Shown: positions 26,257-35,067, counted from the first letter of the stretch. The stretch is DNA of 64,000 nt from DUPQ01 sp964563155 (GCA_964563155.1 CAZLVL010000005.1:62001-126000); one strand, 5' to 3'. Numbers and translations are program-made. Notes: generated from the sequence alone by a model not told the origin.

Positions 26257-26472
26257 ATGGCTAAAAGAACATATCAATTAGAAACACTGGCTTGTCCCTC
26301 TTGCTCAGCAAAAATAGGTGCCCTATTAAAAAAGACAAAGGGCGTTAACGAAGCAGAAGTACTATACAACACATCTAGAGTAAAACTAGACTTTGATGAA
26401 GAGGTAGTAACATCAGATGAATTAAAAGCTAAAATTGCAACCTTAGGCTATCAAGTATTAAGTGAGAGATAA
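26257..26472 (+). CDS. HMA-domain metallochaperone
   Basis: 71 residues, one complete heavy-metal-associated domain. The metal loop is TLACPSCSAKI (C13, C16), a C-P-S-C version of C-x-x-C; the beta-alpha-beta-beta-alpha-beta pattern is intact (GVNEAEVLY, KLDFDEE, KIATLGYQV). It likely hands a soft metal (Cu+, Zn2+ or Cd2+) to the P-type ATPase encoded immediately downstream, which itself lacks an HMA domain. GGAGG 7 bases upstream supports the start. Confidence 0.88.
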   Translation: MAKRTYQLETLACPSCSAKIGALLKKTKGVNEAEVLYNTSRVKLDFDEEVVTSDELKAKIATLGYQVLSER

Positions 26473-26476
26473 ATAT

Positions 26477-28357
26477 ATGAAAAAGCTGCTTAACTTTAAA
26501 ATGACAAAAAAACAAATATTGATTAGCTCTTCTATACTAGTCACAGCTTCTTTTGTGCTAAACAAGTTAATTGGCTATCACTATGTAACCATAGCCCTTA
26601 TGCTTTTAACAGCTTTAATAGCAGGGCTTCCCATATTAAAAAGAGCTATAGTATCTGCCCGCTACTTAGTAGTGGGTATAGATGCTCTTGTATCCATAGC
26701 TGTAATAGGAGCTATCATAATACAAGAATATTGGGAAGCTGCTGCAGTAACCTTTCTTTTTATGCTAGGAGACTATTTAGAATCTAGAACCATAGAAAAA
26801 ACCAGGTCCTCTATTAGGTCTTTGTTAGACCTATCTCCTGATACTGCTAGAATAAAAAGAGGTGATGAAGAAGTTATAGTGTCTCCTGATGAAGTAGTGA
26901 TGCATGATTTAGTGGTTATAAGGCCAGGAGAAAAGATCCCTGTAGATGGTAAGGTTATTGAAGGCTCTGCCTATATCAATCAATCTGCCATAACTGGTGA
27001 ATCCATGCCTATCTTTAAAGAATTAAATGATTCAGTCTTTTCTGGTACCATCATTGAGTCAGGCTATTTAATAGTAGAGGCAGAAAAAGTTGGAGAAGAT
27101 ACAACCTTTGCAAGAATCCTACACATGGTAGAAGATGCGGCAGATAAAAAGGCTAAGACCCAAAAGTTCCTAGAAAGATTCTCCAAATACTACACACCTG
27201 CCATAATTCTTATGTCCATAATCTTCTATTTCATCACAAAAGACATCCGACTGGCCCTAACCCTTCTAGTAATATCTTGTCCAGGTGCTTTAGTAATATC
27301 AGCCCCTGTATCTATAGTTGCAGGAATTGGAAATGGTGCTAAAAAAGGTGTCTTGGTAAAAGGTGGAGATATTATGGAAAAGTTAGGTACCGTAAAGGTA
27401 ATAGCTTTTGATAAGACTGGTACCCTTACTACAGGACAACCTAGAGTAACAAGAGTAAAAAGTTTTCAATTAAGTGAAGAAAAGGTATTAGAAATAGCGG
27501 CAGCTGGAGAGGCCTACTCAGAACATCCTTTAGCTAAGGCAATTATTAATAGGGCGAAAGAAGGTAATGAAGGTAATTCAAATACTATAAATAGAGCTGA
27601 AGAATCTACAATAATAACTGGTCAAGGTATTAGCTTTACTTATGAAGATAAGGATTACTTAATAGGTAATAGAAAGCTTTTAAATGAAAAAGGTATTAAC
27701 TACCAAGACTTAGAGCAATATATTCAAGATGAAGAAAGCAAAGGCCAAACCCTAGTTATCCTGGCAGATAAAAGTGAGGTTATTGGAATAATCTCCATAG
27801 CTGATGCTGTTAGACAAGAGTCCTTATCCTTAGTTTCTGATTTAAAGAAAAAAGGAATTAAAAAGACTGTTATGCTTACTGGTGACAATGGATTAGCAGC
27901 TAAAGAAATTGCAAGACAAACCGGCATGGATGATTACTATTTTGAGCTTCTACCAGAAGATAAGGTAAATGCCTTAAATGAGCTATCAACTAAGTATGGA
28001 AGAACAGCCATGGTTGGTGATGGTGTCAATGATGCTCCAGCCTTAGCTTCAGCAGATCTTGGCATTGCCATAGGTCATTTAGGAGCTGATGTTGCTATGG
28101 AAACAGCAGATGTAGTCTTGATGTCAGAAAACATTGATTCTCTTTCTTATGCTATAGGATTAAGTAGAGCTACAGTCTTTAATATGAAACAAAACATTTA
28201 CTTTGCCCTTGCTGTTTCAGCCTTTCTACTAGCAGGTGTTCTCTTTAAAAAGGTCAACCTATCTCTTGGTATGCTTATACATGAACTATCAGTTTTTCTG
28301 GTTGTTGTTAACGCAGTAAGGCTCTTAGGCTACAAGGAAAGAAGAAAGAAAGTATAA
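26477..28357 (+). CDS. Heavy-metal P1B-type ATPase with CPG membrane motif
   Basis: About 626 residues from ATG 26477 (a GTG at 26462 overlapping the HMA gene is an alternative). P-type motifs: TGES in ITGESMP (about residues 175-181), phosphorylation site DKTGTLT (D312), the P1B-specific S-E-H-P (about residue 350) and GDGVNDAPA. The transmembrane metal-site motif is S-C-P-G-A (C268, P269, G270) instead of the common CPC. CPG places it among atypical Zn/Cd/Co-group exporters, so Cu+ is less likely. No N-terminal metal domain is present; the preceding gene supplies it in trans. Confidence 0.9.
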   Translation: MKKLLNFKMTKKQILISSSILVTASFVLNKLIGYHYVTIALMLLTALIAGLPILKRAIVSARYLVVGIDALVSIAVIGAIIIQEYWEAAAVTFLFMLGDYLESRTIEKTRSSIRSLLDLSPDTARIKRGDEEVIVSPDEVVMHDLVVIRPGEKIPVDGKVIEGSAYINQSAITGESMPIFKELNDSVFSGTIIESGYLIVEAEKVGEDTTFARILHMVEDAADKKAKTQKFLERFSKYYTPAIILMSIIFYFITKDIRLALTLLVISCPGALVISAPVSIVAGIGNGAKKGVLVKGGDIMEKLGTVKVIAFDKTGTLTTGQPRVTRVKSFQLSEEKVLEIAAAGEAYSEHPLAKAIINRAKEGNEGNSNTINRAEESTIITGQGISFTYEDKDYLIGNRKLLNEKGINYQDLEQYIQDEESKGQTLVILADKSEVIGIISIADAVRQESLSLVSDLKKKGIKKTVMLTGDNGLAAKEIARQTGMDDYYFELLPEDKVNALNELSTKYGRTAMVGDGVNDAPALASADLGIAIGHLGADVAMETADVVLMSENIDSLSYAIGLSRATVFNMKQNIYFALAVSAFLLAGVLFKKVNLSLGMLIHELSVFLVVVNAVRLLGYKERRKKV

Positions 28358-28407
28358 TCTTAGATTAGAATAGATAAATAGAAATTGAATATAAAAAATA
28401 ATGTATG

Positions 28408-28430
28408 AAAAAAGCCTAAAAGGCTTTTTT
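28408..28430 (+). terminator. Terminator after the P1B ATPase
   Basis: AAAAAAGCCT at 28408-28417 and AGGCTTTTTT at 28421-28430 form a 10-bp stem ending in a T-run. It lies 50 bases after the ATPase stop and separates the pump from the regulator gene. Confidence 0.8.
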
Positions 28431-28542
28431 CTTGTCTTTAGGCCATCTTAGATTATAATAAAGGAGAGGTTTGATTAACCAAAAAATTTGGTGGAAAGGA
28501 AAATCCAATTACTTTCTAAGCCAATTGGATTATATGTAAACA

Positions 28543-29226
28543 ATGACTTGTAACCATAACCATGAACATGCTGACTGTATAGTAAATGTACCCATCTTCT
28601 CTAACTTAACCTGTGAAGAGTCTTTAGAGGTAGCTTTAATAACCTCTGCAAAAATAATGGATAAAAATGAGTTTGTGTATATGGCTGGAGATCAAGGTGG
28701 AAAGATGTTTGTTATACACAAAGGTAGCGTCAAGGTCTTTAGGATAAATCCCAATGGAAAGGAACAAGTTATTAGGATAGCGGGACCTGGGGATTTTTTA
28801 GGTGAGCTTTCTCTCTTTGCATCAAGCTCTCACACTGATAATGCTCAAGTATTAGAAAAATGCACCATGTGCATCGTAGATGGAGAAAAACTAAAAGAGC
28901 TAATGGGTAAATACTCTTCTATAGCCTTTAAGGTAATGAGTGAGCTTAGTAAAAGACTAGAAAAAGCTGAAAATCTAATAGAAGAAATAAGTCTTACAGA
29001 TGTAGAACAAAGACTAGCTAGAGCTCTTTTAAATCAAGCTGATGATAAAGGTAAAATTGTATTAAACATGACTAAGGGAGATTTTGCTTCTTCTTTAGCA
29101 ATGAGTCAAGAAACCTTAAGTAGAAAGCTTACAGCCTTTCAAAGCCAAGGCCTTATAAAACTTCAAGGTCATAAAACCATATATATTCTAGATAAAGAAG
29201 CCCTAGAAGAAGAAACCCTTCTTTAG
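28543..29226 (+). CDS. Crp/Fnr family regulator with N-terminal Cys/His cluster (FLP-like)
   Basis: 227 residues. The N-terminus MTCNHNHEHADCIVNVPIF (C3, H5, H7, H9, C12) resembles the Cys/His-rich start of Gram-positive FNR-like proteins. In Lactococcus such proteins (FlpA/B) are tied to zinc and redox control. A cNMP-type barrel (about residues 20-140) and a winged helix with the recognition segment ASSLAMSQETLSRKL (about 188-202) follow. It lies after the HMA-ATPase pair and probably binds the palindrome at 26184. No ribosome site precedes the ATG, but an 8-bp inverted repeat ATCCAATT/AATTGGAT (28503-28530) does. Confidence 0.85.
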   Translation: MTCNHNHEHADCIVNVPIFSNLTCEESLEVALITSAKIMDKNEFVYMAGDQGGKMFVIHKGSVKVFRINPNGKEQVIRIAGPGDFLGELSLFASSSHTDNAQVLEKCTMCIVDGEKLKELMGKYSSIAFKVMSELSKRLEKAENLIEEISLTDVEQRLARALLNQADDKGKIVLNMTKGDFASSLAMSQETLSRKLTAFQSQGLIKLQGHKTIYILDKEALEEETLL

Positions 29227-30137
29227 TCCTTATCATAGCCTAATAGTTTTTCCGCATTAACCCTTATTATCTTGTAATATGCCTGTAATGACAGGCTCTT
29301 TTTCTTTATACCTGCTTGCAAGAAGTCTTCCATGCCATAAAAGTTGTATTCTATTGGGGCACAGATGTCGGTACCATAGAGTATTCTATCTTGATATCTT
29401 TCTAAAAAGGCATATCCAAAGTCAGGATCTCTACTAATGGCATTAAAACCACTATTGGCAGATATATCCAATAGAAGATTGGGATAATTTTCCATAAAGT
29501 ATGGAATCCTACCTCCCGCAACAACAGGTCCTCCTACATAAGTTCCCCTGTTTTCCTCTTTAACATCTTTACTTATCTCTGACCAGAAGCTTGCAGAGTG
29601 ACCTATAAAGGTTAACTTCGAAAAGGTCTTTAGCATCCTTTCTAGCCTTGGTAAACCTAAGTCATCTTTTAGGCCATAGGGGTCATTTTTAGCTGCAATA
29701 TGGAATAAAAAGGGCATATTATGCTTTTGGGCATAGTATAAAAGGTTTTGAACCTTAGGATCATCAAACTCCAAATTACTAGTAACCTCTCCTATTCCTT
29801 TAGCTCCAAGAGATTTATAGTGTTCAATAAAGTAACCTAAATCAGTATCTTCTTTGTTTGTATCCCATCTGGGGTCTAAAGAGCAGAACCAATCAAATCT
29901 ATCTGGGTATTTTTCTACAATTGCATAGGTTTCTTCATTACTAATGGTTCTATGCATTCCTTCTGGAGATACTAAGGGCAGTAAAATCCCCTTTTCTATT
30001 CCTAACCTATCATAAAGAGCTATTAGTTCTTCAGGGTCTGCAAAGGTATATTGAGAACCTGGTCTTGGGATCTCTCTTTTTTTCTCCATCTCATCTCTTG
30101 GGTATATTACATGTACGTGAATATCTATTTTTTTCAT
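29223..30137 (-). CDS. Amidohydrolase family 2 protein
   Basis: 304 residues, a TIM-barrel metal hydrolase. It has the N-terminal H-x-H (H7, H9 in KKIDIHVHV), an FLFHIA segment with a metal histidine (about residue 144), TFIGHSASFW (about 176), and GTDICAP (about 254), the metal aspartate. The C-terminus RVNAEKLLGY matches the N-A-x-x-L-L-G end of the Amidohydro_2 family. Members include decarboxylases and lactonases; the substrate is unknown. GGTGGAGAG upstream supports the start. Its stop overlaps the convergent Crp/Fnr gene by 4 bases. Confidence 0.85.
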   Translation of the reverse strand: MKKIDIHVHVIYPRDEMEKKREIPRPGSQYTFADPEELIALYDRLGIEKGILLPLVSPEGMHRTISNEETYAIVEKYPDRFDWFCSLDPRWDTNKEDTDLGYFIEHYKSLGAKGIGEVTSNLEFDDPKVQNLLYYAQKHNMPFLFHIAAKNDPYGLKDDLGLPRLERMLKTFSKLTFIGHSASFWSEISKDVKEENRGTYVGGPVVAGGRIPYFMENYPNLLLDISANSGFNAISRDPDFGYAFLERYQDRILYGTDICAPIEYNFYGMEDFLQAGIKKKSLSLQAYYKIIRVNAEKLLGYDKD

Positions 30138-30289
30138 TTTCTCTCTCCACCTATATTAAAAACTATTTAACAAGTTGCATGGCACTTGTAAAGACAAGAA
30201 TTTTCCCTTCTTGCTAACAATTTATTGTTAGATATCTTTTATATTACAAAGATATCATGTTACAATAATTATATTACTTTAAAAAGTTA

Positions 30290-31549
30290 ATGAAAGGACC
30301 TAAAAGAGATATCATGTATGATTTTTTCAATACCCTTCTATCAAATAATCTAAATGAGCTTTATTCTGAAATATTCACTTATGTAATACTTGTTTTAATT
30401 GTTCTAATAGTTAGTTTGATTGCACGCTTTATCATTAAGATTATATTGGTTAAAGTAGTTCAAATTGTGTCCCAAAAAACTAAAAGTAAATGGGATGACC
30501 TTATGCTTGAAAGTAAACTTTTTCATAGGCTATCCAATTTAGCTATTCCCATAGTTGTAAACTTTTTTAAAAATTCTTTTCCCAGCTCAGCCCTAAACTA
30601 TAAAAGGATAGTAAATTTTCTTTTACTCCTAGTGCTATTACTTATTCTAGACGCTCTTATTACATCCATTGATAAAATATATAAGACATATCCCATATCT
30701 AAAATAAAGCCCATAAGTGGCCTATTCCAGGTTCTCCGTTTAACCATACTCATACTAGGTATCCCAATAATGATTGCAATCTTACTTGGAGAAAGCCCCT
30801 TGGTGCTCTTAGGTGGTTTTGGTGCAATGACAGCTGTGCTTACCTTAATTTTTAAAGATGCCATTTTAGGCTTTGTAGCAGGAATTCAACTAACTGCTAA
30901 CGATATGATAAGAATTGGTGACTGGATAGAGATGCCTAAAAACAATGCTGATGGCGATGTTATAGACATGACCTTAACCACAGTCAAAGTACAAAACTGG
31001 GATAAAACCATTGTTACAATTCCAGCCTATGCCTTGGTTTCAGAATCTTTCATAAATTGGAGAGGGATGCAAAACTTTGGAGGAAGAAGAATTAAAAGGG
31101 CCATATATCTAGATGTAAACTCTGTTCAAATCTGTGACCAAGAAATGATTGATAAGTTTAAAAAAGTGGAACTTCTAAAAGAATATATCCTTAGAAAACA
31201 AGATGATATAGATAAATACAATAAAGAATTTAACTTTGATACATCAGTTATTTTAAATGGAAGAAGAATGACCAATATAGGAACCTTTAGGGCCTATGTA
31301 TATGAATATTTAAAAGAGCATCCAGGAATCAATGAAAAAATGACCTTAATGGTAAGACAACTTAATCCTACCACCCATGGTATTCCTTTAGAGGTTTATG
31401 CCTTTACTGATACAATTATCTGGACTGAATATGAAGGTATTCAATCAGATATTTTTGATCATCTTTATGCTGCAGCTTCTTTTTTCTCACTTTCAATTTT
31501 CCAAGACCCATCAGGAAAAGATATGAGGTCAATGTATAAAGGTAGCTAA
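30290..31549 (+). CDS. Mechanosensitive channel, MscS family (YbdG-like)
   Basis: 419 residues. Several N-terminal transmembrane helices precede the pore-lining helix and Yggb beta domain: GGFGAMTAVLTLIFKDAILG (about residues 174-193), then ANDMIRIGDWIEM and VQNWDKTIVTIPAYALV. The length and the long C-terminal soluble domain match E. coli YbdG/YnaI-type channels rather than the short MscS. It releases solutes on hypo-osmotic shock. ATG 30314 is an alternative start; neither has a good ribosome site. Confidence 0.9.
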   Translation: MKGPKRDIMYDFFNTLLSNNLNELYSEIFTYVILVLIVLIVSLIARFIIKIILVKVVQIVSQKTKSKWDDLMLESKLFHRLSNLAIPIVVNFFKNSFPSSALNYKRIVNFLLLLVLLLILDALITSIDKIYKTYPISKIKPISGLFQVLRLTILILGIPIMIAILLGESPLVLLGGFGAMTAVLTLIFKDAILGFVAGIQLTANDMIRIGDWIEMPKNNADGDVIDMTLTTVKVQNWDKTIVTIPAYALVSESFINWRGMQNFGGRRIKRAIYLDVNSVQICDQEMIDKFKKVELLKEYILRKQDDIDKYNKEFNFDTSVILNGRRMTNIGTFRAYVYEYLKEHPGINEKMTLMVRQLNPTTHGIPLEVYAFTDTIIWTEYEGIQSDIFDHLYAAASFFSLSIFQDPSGKDMRSMYKGS

Positions 31550-31602
31550 CATATGAAATCCTTACTTAAGTGCTTAAATTTTCAAATTTTCGGCTTATGT
31601 AA

Positions 31603-31608
31603 TATAAT
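31603..31608 (+). promoter_or_regulatory. -10 box of the pyrophosphatase gene
   Basis: TATAAT at 31603-31608 lies 27 bases before the ATG at 31636, leaving a short leader with AAGGAGG at 31624-31630. The -35 region is weak. Confidence 0.55.
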
Positions 31609-31635
31609 GTATAGGAGTAAAAAAAGGAGGTTCTT

Positions 31636-32166
31636 ATGAATATTTGGCATGACATTGATGCTAATAGAATTACACCAGAAGATTTTTTTGCAGTGGTGGA
31701 AATTCAAAAAGGCTCAAAGACAAAATATGAATTAGATAAAGAAACAGGTATGTTGGTATTAGACCGTATACTCTTTACCTCTACCCACTACCCTGCTAAT
31801 TATGGCTTTATTCCTAGAACCTTTGGAGATGACAAGGATCCTTTAGATGTGTTAATCCTTTGCTCTGAGGCCATTACTCCTATGACCTTGGTTAGATGTT
31901 ATCCTATTGGTATGTTTACCATGATAGATGACAATAGATTGGATAATAAGATTATAGCTATACCCTTTTCAGACCCTAGCTACAATAGTTATAAGGATGT
32001 ATCAGAACTACCCACCCACATATCTTTAGAAATGACCCACTTCTTCTCTGTTTACAAAGAGTTAGAGAATGTGGAAACTGAGGTTAATAAAATTAAGGGA
32101 AGAAAAGAAGCCATTAAGGCTATTGCCAATGAGATAGAAAATTACAAAAAAGTCTTTAAAACCTAA
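31636..32166 (+). CDS. ppa: Inorganic pyrophosphatase, family I
   Basis: 176 residues, soluble Mg2+-dependent enzyme that hydrolyses pyrophosphate. The active-site signature DDKDPLDVLIL (about residues 64-74) contains the three metal aspartates. The N-terminal KYELDKETG, the YPANYGFIP segment and the C-terminal helix with KGRKEA are all in family order. A strong ribosome site (AAGGAGG, 5-base spacing) indicates high expression. It is monocistronic and convergent with tadA, whose stop codon is directly adjacent. Confidence 0.95.
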   Translation: MNIWHDIDANRITPEDFFAVVEIQKGSKTKYELDKETGMLVLDRILFTSTHYPANYGFIPRTFGDDKDPLDVLILCSEAITPMTLVRCYPIGMFTMIDDNRLDNKIIAIPFSDPSYNSYKDVSELPTHISLEMTHFFSVYKELENVETEVNKIKGRKEAIKAIANEIENYKKVFKT

Positions 32167-32625
32167 TTACTCATTATTCTTTATTCGTTTTTTTTTGAAA
32201 AACTCTTTTAAAAGAGCTGATGTTTCTTCTTCTAGTATACCGCCTTTTACAAAGACCTTATGATTAAAGCTTGTATCAAACAAATTTATTACTGAACCTG
32301 CACAACCTGCTTTTTCATCATAGGCACCAAAATACAGGTTGGAAATTCTAGCCTGTATAATGGCGCCAGCACACATGGCACAAGGTTCACAAGTCACATA
32401 AATATCACAGCCATCTAAAAATTGACTATTAAAAAAAGCACAAGCTTCTTTTATTGCTAAAATTTCTGCATGTGCTGTTGTGTCTTTGTCTACAAATCTT
32501 TTGTTATGGGCTTTAGATATTATCTTACCTTCTTTTACTATTACAGCTCCTACTGGTACATCATCATGTACAAGGGCTAGTTTAGCTTCTTGTATTGCTG
32601 CTTCCATAAAATAGGTGTTAGACAT
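32167..32625 (-). CDS. tadA: tRNA-specific adenosine deaminase
   Basis: 152 residues. Zinc deaminase motifs: TAHAEILAIKEA (about residues 52-63, with H and the catalytic E) and CEPCAMCAGAI (about 81-91, the P-C-x-x-C ligands), plus the TadA-type C-terminal helix rich in FFKKKR. It converts A34 to inosine in tRNA-Arg(ACG). It overlaps the AbrB-like gene by 8 bases and lies close to two tRNA genes, though neither is its substrate. Confidence 0.93.
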   Translation of the reverse strand: MSNTYFMEAAIQEAKLALVHDDVPVGAVIVKEGKIISKAHNKRFVDKDTTAHAEILAIKEACAFFNSQFLDGCDIYVTCEPCAMCAGAIIQARISNLYFGAYDEKAGCAGSVINLFDTSFNHKVFVKGGILEEETSALLKEFFKKKRIKNNE

Positions 32626-32884
32626 CTTTTTTTAATTTCTTAATATCTGTAATACAAAGTGGACATAAATACATTCCTTTATAAACCTTTAAGTCTTCTC
32701 TTTTACCACAGAACTTACAAGAGATGCTATGTTTTTTAACACTAATGGCTGTACCCTCTAGGGCCATTTCAACATCATCCTTTATTTCCATGTTTAGTTT
32801 ATCTCTAAACTTTTTTGGTAAGACTATTCTACCTAAGGGATCTAACCTTCTTATTACTGTAGAATAAGGCTTTCTTCCAGACAT
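32618..32884 (-). CDS. AbrB/SpoVT-type DNA-binding protein with zinc-ribbon tail
   Basis: 88 residues. Residues 1-50 are the swapped-hairpin AbrB fold (IRRLDPLGRIVLPKKFRDKL). Residues about 55-80 contain two C-x-x-C pairs (CKFCGK and CPLC), probably a small zinc ribbon. Such proteins are transition-state or cell-fate regulators in Bacillota. It precedes tadA with an 8-base overlap and follows tRNA-Arg on the same strand by only 19 bases, so read-through from the tRNA promoter is possible. Confidence 0.85.
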   Translation of the reverse strand: MSGRKPYSTVIRRLDPLGRIVLPKKFRDKLNMEIKDDVEMALEGTAISVKKHSISCKFCGKREDLKVYKGMYLCPLCITDIKKLKKDV

Positions 32885-32903
32885 GATTTACCTCCAATAA
32901 TAA

Positions 32904-32980
32904 TGGTGCACTCAAGAGGATTCGAACCTCCGGCCTGCGGTTTAGGAAACCGACGCTCTATCCTGCTGAGCTATGAGTGC
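32904..32980 (-). tRNA. tRNA-Arg (anticodon CCT)
   Basis: 77 bases with encoded CCA. The acceptor arms GCACTCA/TGAGTGC pair perfectly, D-arm GCTC/GAGC, T-arm GGAGG/CCTCT with loop TTCGAAT. The anticodon loop TTCCTAA gives CCT, reading AGG. The first anticodon-stem pair (T-C) is mismatched. Confidence 0.95.
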
Positions 32981-32991
32981 CTGTAAAATAA

Positions 32992-33020
32992 ATTTTACAC
33001 TTATGACCCTACAATGTCAA
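32992..33020 (-). promoter_or_regulatory. Promoter of tRNA-Arg
   Basis: Minus strand: perfect TTGACA at 33020-33015, a 17-base spacer, TAAAAT at 32997-32992. Predicted +1 is about 5 bases before the mature tRNA 5' end. Confidence 0.8.
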
Positions 33021-33127
33021 AAGAATTATGCAATTAAGAGAAATCTTTTATTCTCCACTACATAAACTAAGACCATGAATTCTGGTATTGATTTACCACC
33101 TTTGGTTAAGTTAAGATATATTAAAAT

Positions 33128-33216
33128 GGAGAGGTGTCCGAGAGGTCGAAGGTGGCAGTCTCGAAAACTGTTGCACCTAGTAGGTGCCGGGAGTTCGAAT
33201 CTCCCCCTCTCCGCCA
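33128..33216 (+). tRNA. tRNA-Ser (anticodon CGA)
   Basis: 89 bases with encoded CCA and the long variable arm of class II tRNAs (GCACCTAGTAGGTGC). The acceptor GGAGAGG pairs with CCTCTCC. The anticodon loop CTCGAAA gives CGA, reading TCG. G73 is the serine discriminator base. An open frame antisense to it is an artefact. Confidence 0.95.
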
Positions 33217-33244
33217 AAAGAAAAAAGACTATAGCTAAGAGTTT

Positions 33245-34375
33245 CTAATTCTCATTGGCTACTAACACCTTGTTTTTCCCAGTATTTTTAGCTAAATAAA
33301 GTGCAGAATCTGCTTCATTAAACAGTGTAGTTGGGTCTGCCTCTTCATTTGTCATACCCGTAATACCACAAGAAAAGGTTATTGTTTCATTAGATATTTC
33401 AGGTAACTTTGTTTGTCTCATGATTTTCAATATACCTTCACATATCAAAGCTGCATCTTGGACCTTGTAACCTTTGAATATAAGGACAAACTCCTCTCCA
33501 CCTACTCTAAAGGCATATATTCTATCATGGGCAACCTTTCTAAGCTCGGCAGCCAATCTCATAAGCACTCTATCTCCAGCGTGATGACCATATATATCAT
33601 TTACCTGTTTAAAATCATCAATATCCAATATGGCAATAGAAAGTTCCTTATCTGCCAAGCTGCTTTCTTGCATCATTTTAGGCAAATATTCATAGTATGC
33701 TTTACGGTTATATAGGCTTGTCAAAGGGTCTAACATCAGCTCTTCTTCTAAGTCCATTCTATTTTTTTGCATGTTTTCAATATTAGAAATGTAATCTAGT
33801 CCATGAGTTAAAAGAATTTTAGCTAAGAAATATGATGCTATCAATAATCCAGATGCTACAAATAACTCAACCCAAATCCAAATTCCAAAATCTCGATTAG
33901 ATTCAAAACTCATCCATAAACCACTTATGATAAGTAAAATTTGTGCAGATAAATAGGTTATTCTAATGGTTTTTATCTTAGTAAATAAGGTAGATATCAT
34001 AACAGGAACGATAAAAGTAGCCAGTAAAACCGCAACTATCTTGTGCTGTATACAAAGCAAGGTACAAAAAGAAAGCATAAGAAAAATAGAAGTATACTCC
34101 TTGACTTTTTGTGAGACTTTATCAGATTGCACAAGAAAACTGGCTATAAGATTCAGGGCAAACATTATTGCTGTTGGGAGGATTATGTATTTCAGCCAGT
34201 AATTTAATAAGTTATGTTCTACTCTATTAATATAGAAAAAAGCCCAAACTATAATTAATACCAGTATGTTTATCAAAATTGTTTTATAACAGGTATTAAT
34301 AATCTGAACGCACCAATAATCTGTATTCTTGCTTCCTTGATATCTAACTTCTTCTAGTTTATCGAACATTTTCAA
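33245..34375 (-). CDS. Membrane diguanylate cyclase (GGDEF)
   Basis: 376 residues. The N-terminal half (about residues 25-200) has about six hydrophobic segments. The C-terminal GGDEF domain begins LDPLTSLYNRKAYYEY and has the active site RVGGEEFVLIF (GGEEF). The helix before the active site lacks the R-x-x-D spacing of the inhibitory I-site, so product inhibition may be absent. It makes c-di-GMP; the HD-GYP enzyme at 40452 would degrade it. The start is a TTG at 34375, preceded by GGAGG at 7-base spacing. Confidence 0.9.
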   Translation of the reverse strand: MKMFDKLEEVRYQGSKNTDYWCVQIINTCYKTILINILVLIIVWAFFYINRVEHNLLNYWLKYIILPTAIMFALNLIASFLVQSDKVSQKVKEYTSIFLMLSFCTLLCIQHKIVAVLLATFIVPVMISTLFTKIKTIRITYLSAQILLIISGLWMSFESNRDFGIWIWVELFVASGLLIASYFLAKILLTHGLDYISNIENMQKNRMDLEEELMLDPLTSLYNRKAYYEYLPKMMQESSLADKELSIAILDIDDFKQVNDIYGHHAGDRVLMRLAAELRKVAHDRIYAFRVGGEEFVLIFKGYKVQDAALICEGILKIMRQTKLPEISNETITFSCGITGMTNEEADPTTLFNEADSALYLAKNTGKNKVLVANEN

Positions 34376-34699
34376 AAAGATACCTCCTCCAATTTTTGCC
34401 TACAACCAACATTTTTCTCCTTCACTAGCCTACTAAAATGCTTTTAGTTTATCTTTTTATATAAGAAAAAGAATGACTAAAAACATGATTAAAGGTGGTG
34501 GCCTGTTGACCATATTATAAGACACCATATGCAACTTATCAATAACCTCTTAAAAGGAGTCATTTGGGATAGTTATTGTATATAAAGTGGAGTAGTTACA
34601 ATTAAACACCATACATCGATAATGGCATAAATAATAATATTGATTTGCAGGCTTAATTTAAGTTAAGATATATTCTAAGAAAGAGCACCATAGAGCAAA
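34376..34699. other. 324-base intergenic region between divergent genes
   Basis: No gene is visible. On the plus strand TTGATTT (34640-34646) and, 11 bases later, TTAAGTTAAGATATATT (34658-34674) repeat the exact arrangement found just upstream of tRNA-Ser (33088-33122). TATATT at 34669-34674 is a possible -10 for the YgbA-like gene. The leftmost part carries the ribosome site of the diguanylate cyclase. The rest shows nothing I can name. Confidence 0.5.
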
Positions 34700-35035
34700 A
34701 TGAAAAACATAGAAGAAAAAAGAGAATATGAAAAGAAAATATTAGGTCAAATGATATCTCTTTACTGTAGAAAAAACCATAAGTCTAAAAAGGCTAGTCT
34801 ATGTGATGAATGCAGTCAGTTATTTGATTATGCAAAAGGGCGAATTGAGAATTGTCCTTATACTAAAAGCAAGAGCTTTTGTAGTAACTGCGCTAGCCCC
34901 TGCTACAAATCTCCTATGAGAGAAAAGATAAAAAGTATAATGAGGTTTTCTGGTCCAAGAATGCTTTTTGTTAACCCATTTGTTGCCTTAAAGCACTTAA
35001 TTCAAACAAAGTCCTTTAAAAAAGGGCCCTACTAA
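34700..35035 (+). CDS. YgbA-like (nitrous-oxide-stimulated promoter) family protein
   Basis: 111 residues matching the YgbA_NO family, whose E. coli member is induced by nitrosative stress. The family's cysteine pattern is present: LCDECSQLF (about residues 34-42), ENCPYT, FCSNCASPCYK (about 60-70), followed by MREKIKSIMRFSGPRMLF. Seven or so cysteines suggest a metal or Fe-S site. The biochemical role is unsettled. The 3' end of this gene was duplicated together with the lipoprotein genes that follow (see 37650-37692). Confidence 0.88.
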   Translation: MKNIEEKREYEKKILGQMISLYCRKNHKSKKASLCDECSQLFDYAKGRIENCPYTKSKSFCSNCASPCYKSPMREKIKSIMRFSGPRMLFVNPFVALKHLIQTKSFKKGPY

Positions 35036-35046
35036 CAGCCCCTTTT
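35020..35046. terminator. Bidirectional terminator between the YgbA-like gene and the first lipoprotein
   Basis: AAAAGGG at 35020-35026 and CCCTTTT at 35040-35046 form the outer stem; it begins inside the last codons of the YgbA-like gene. A diverged copy lies at about 37654-37692. Confidence 0.65.
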
Positions 35047-35067
35047 CTCTATTATTATTAGTTAATC

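Noticed and set aside
28471..28539. 22-codon leader peptide (TTG start) before the Crp/Fnr gene
   Set aside because: Its ribosome site would lie upstream of the +1 implied by TATAAT 28454-28459, and the peptide has no attenuation-like content.
33026..33217. 63-codon minus-strand frame across tRNA-Ser
   Set aside because: It is antisense to the tRNA gene and typical of mis-annotated tRNA shadows.
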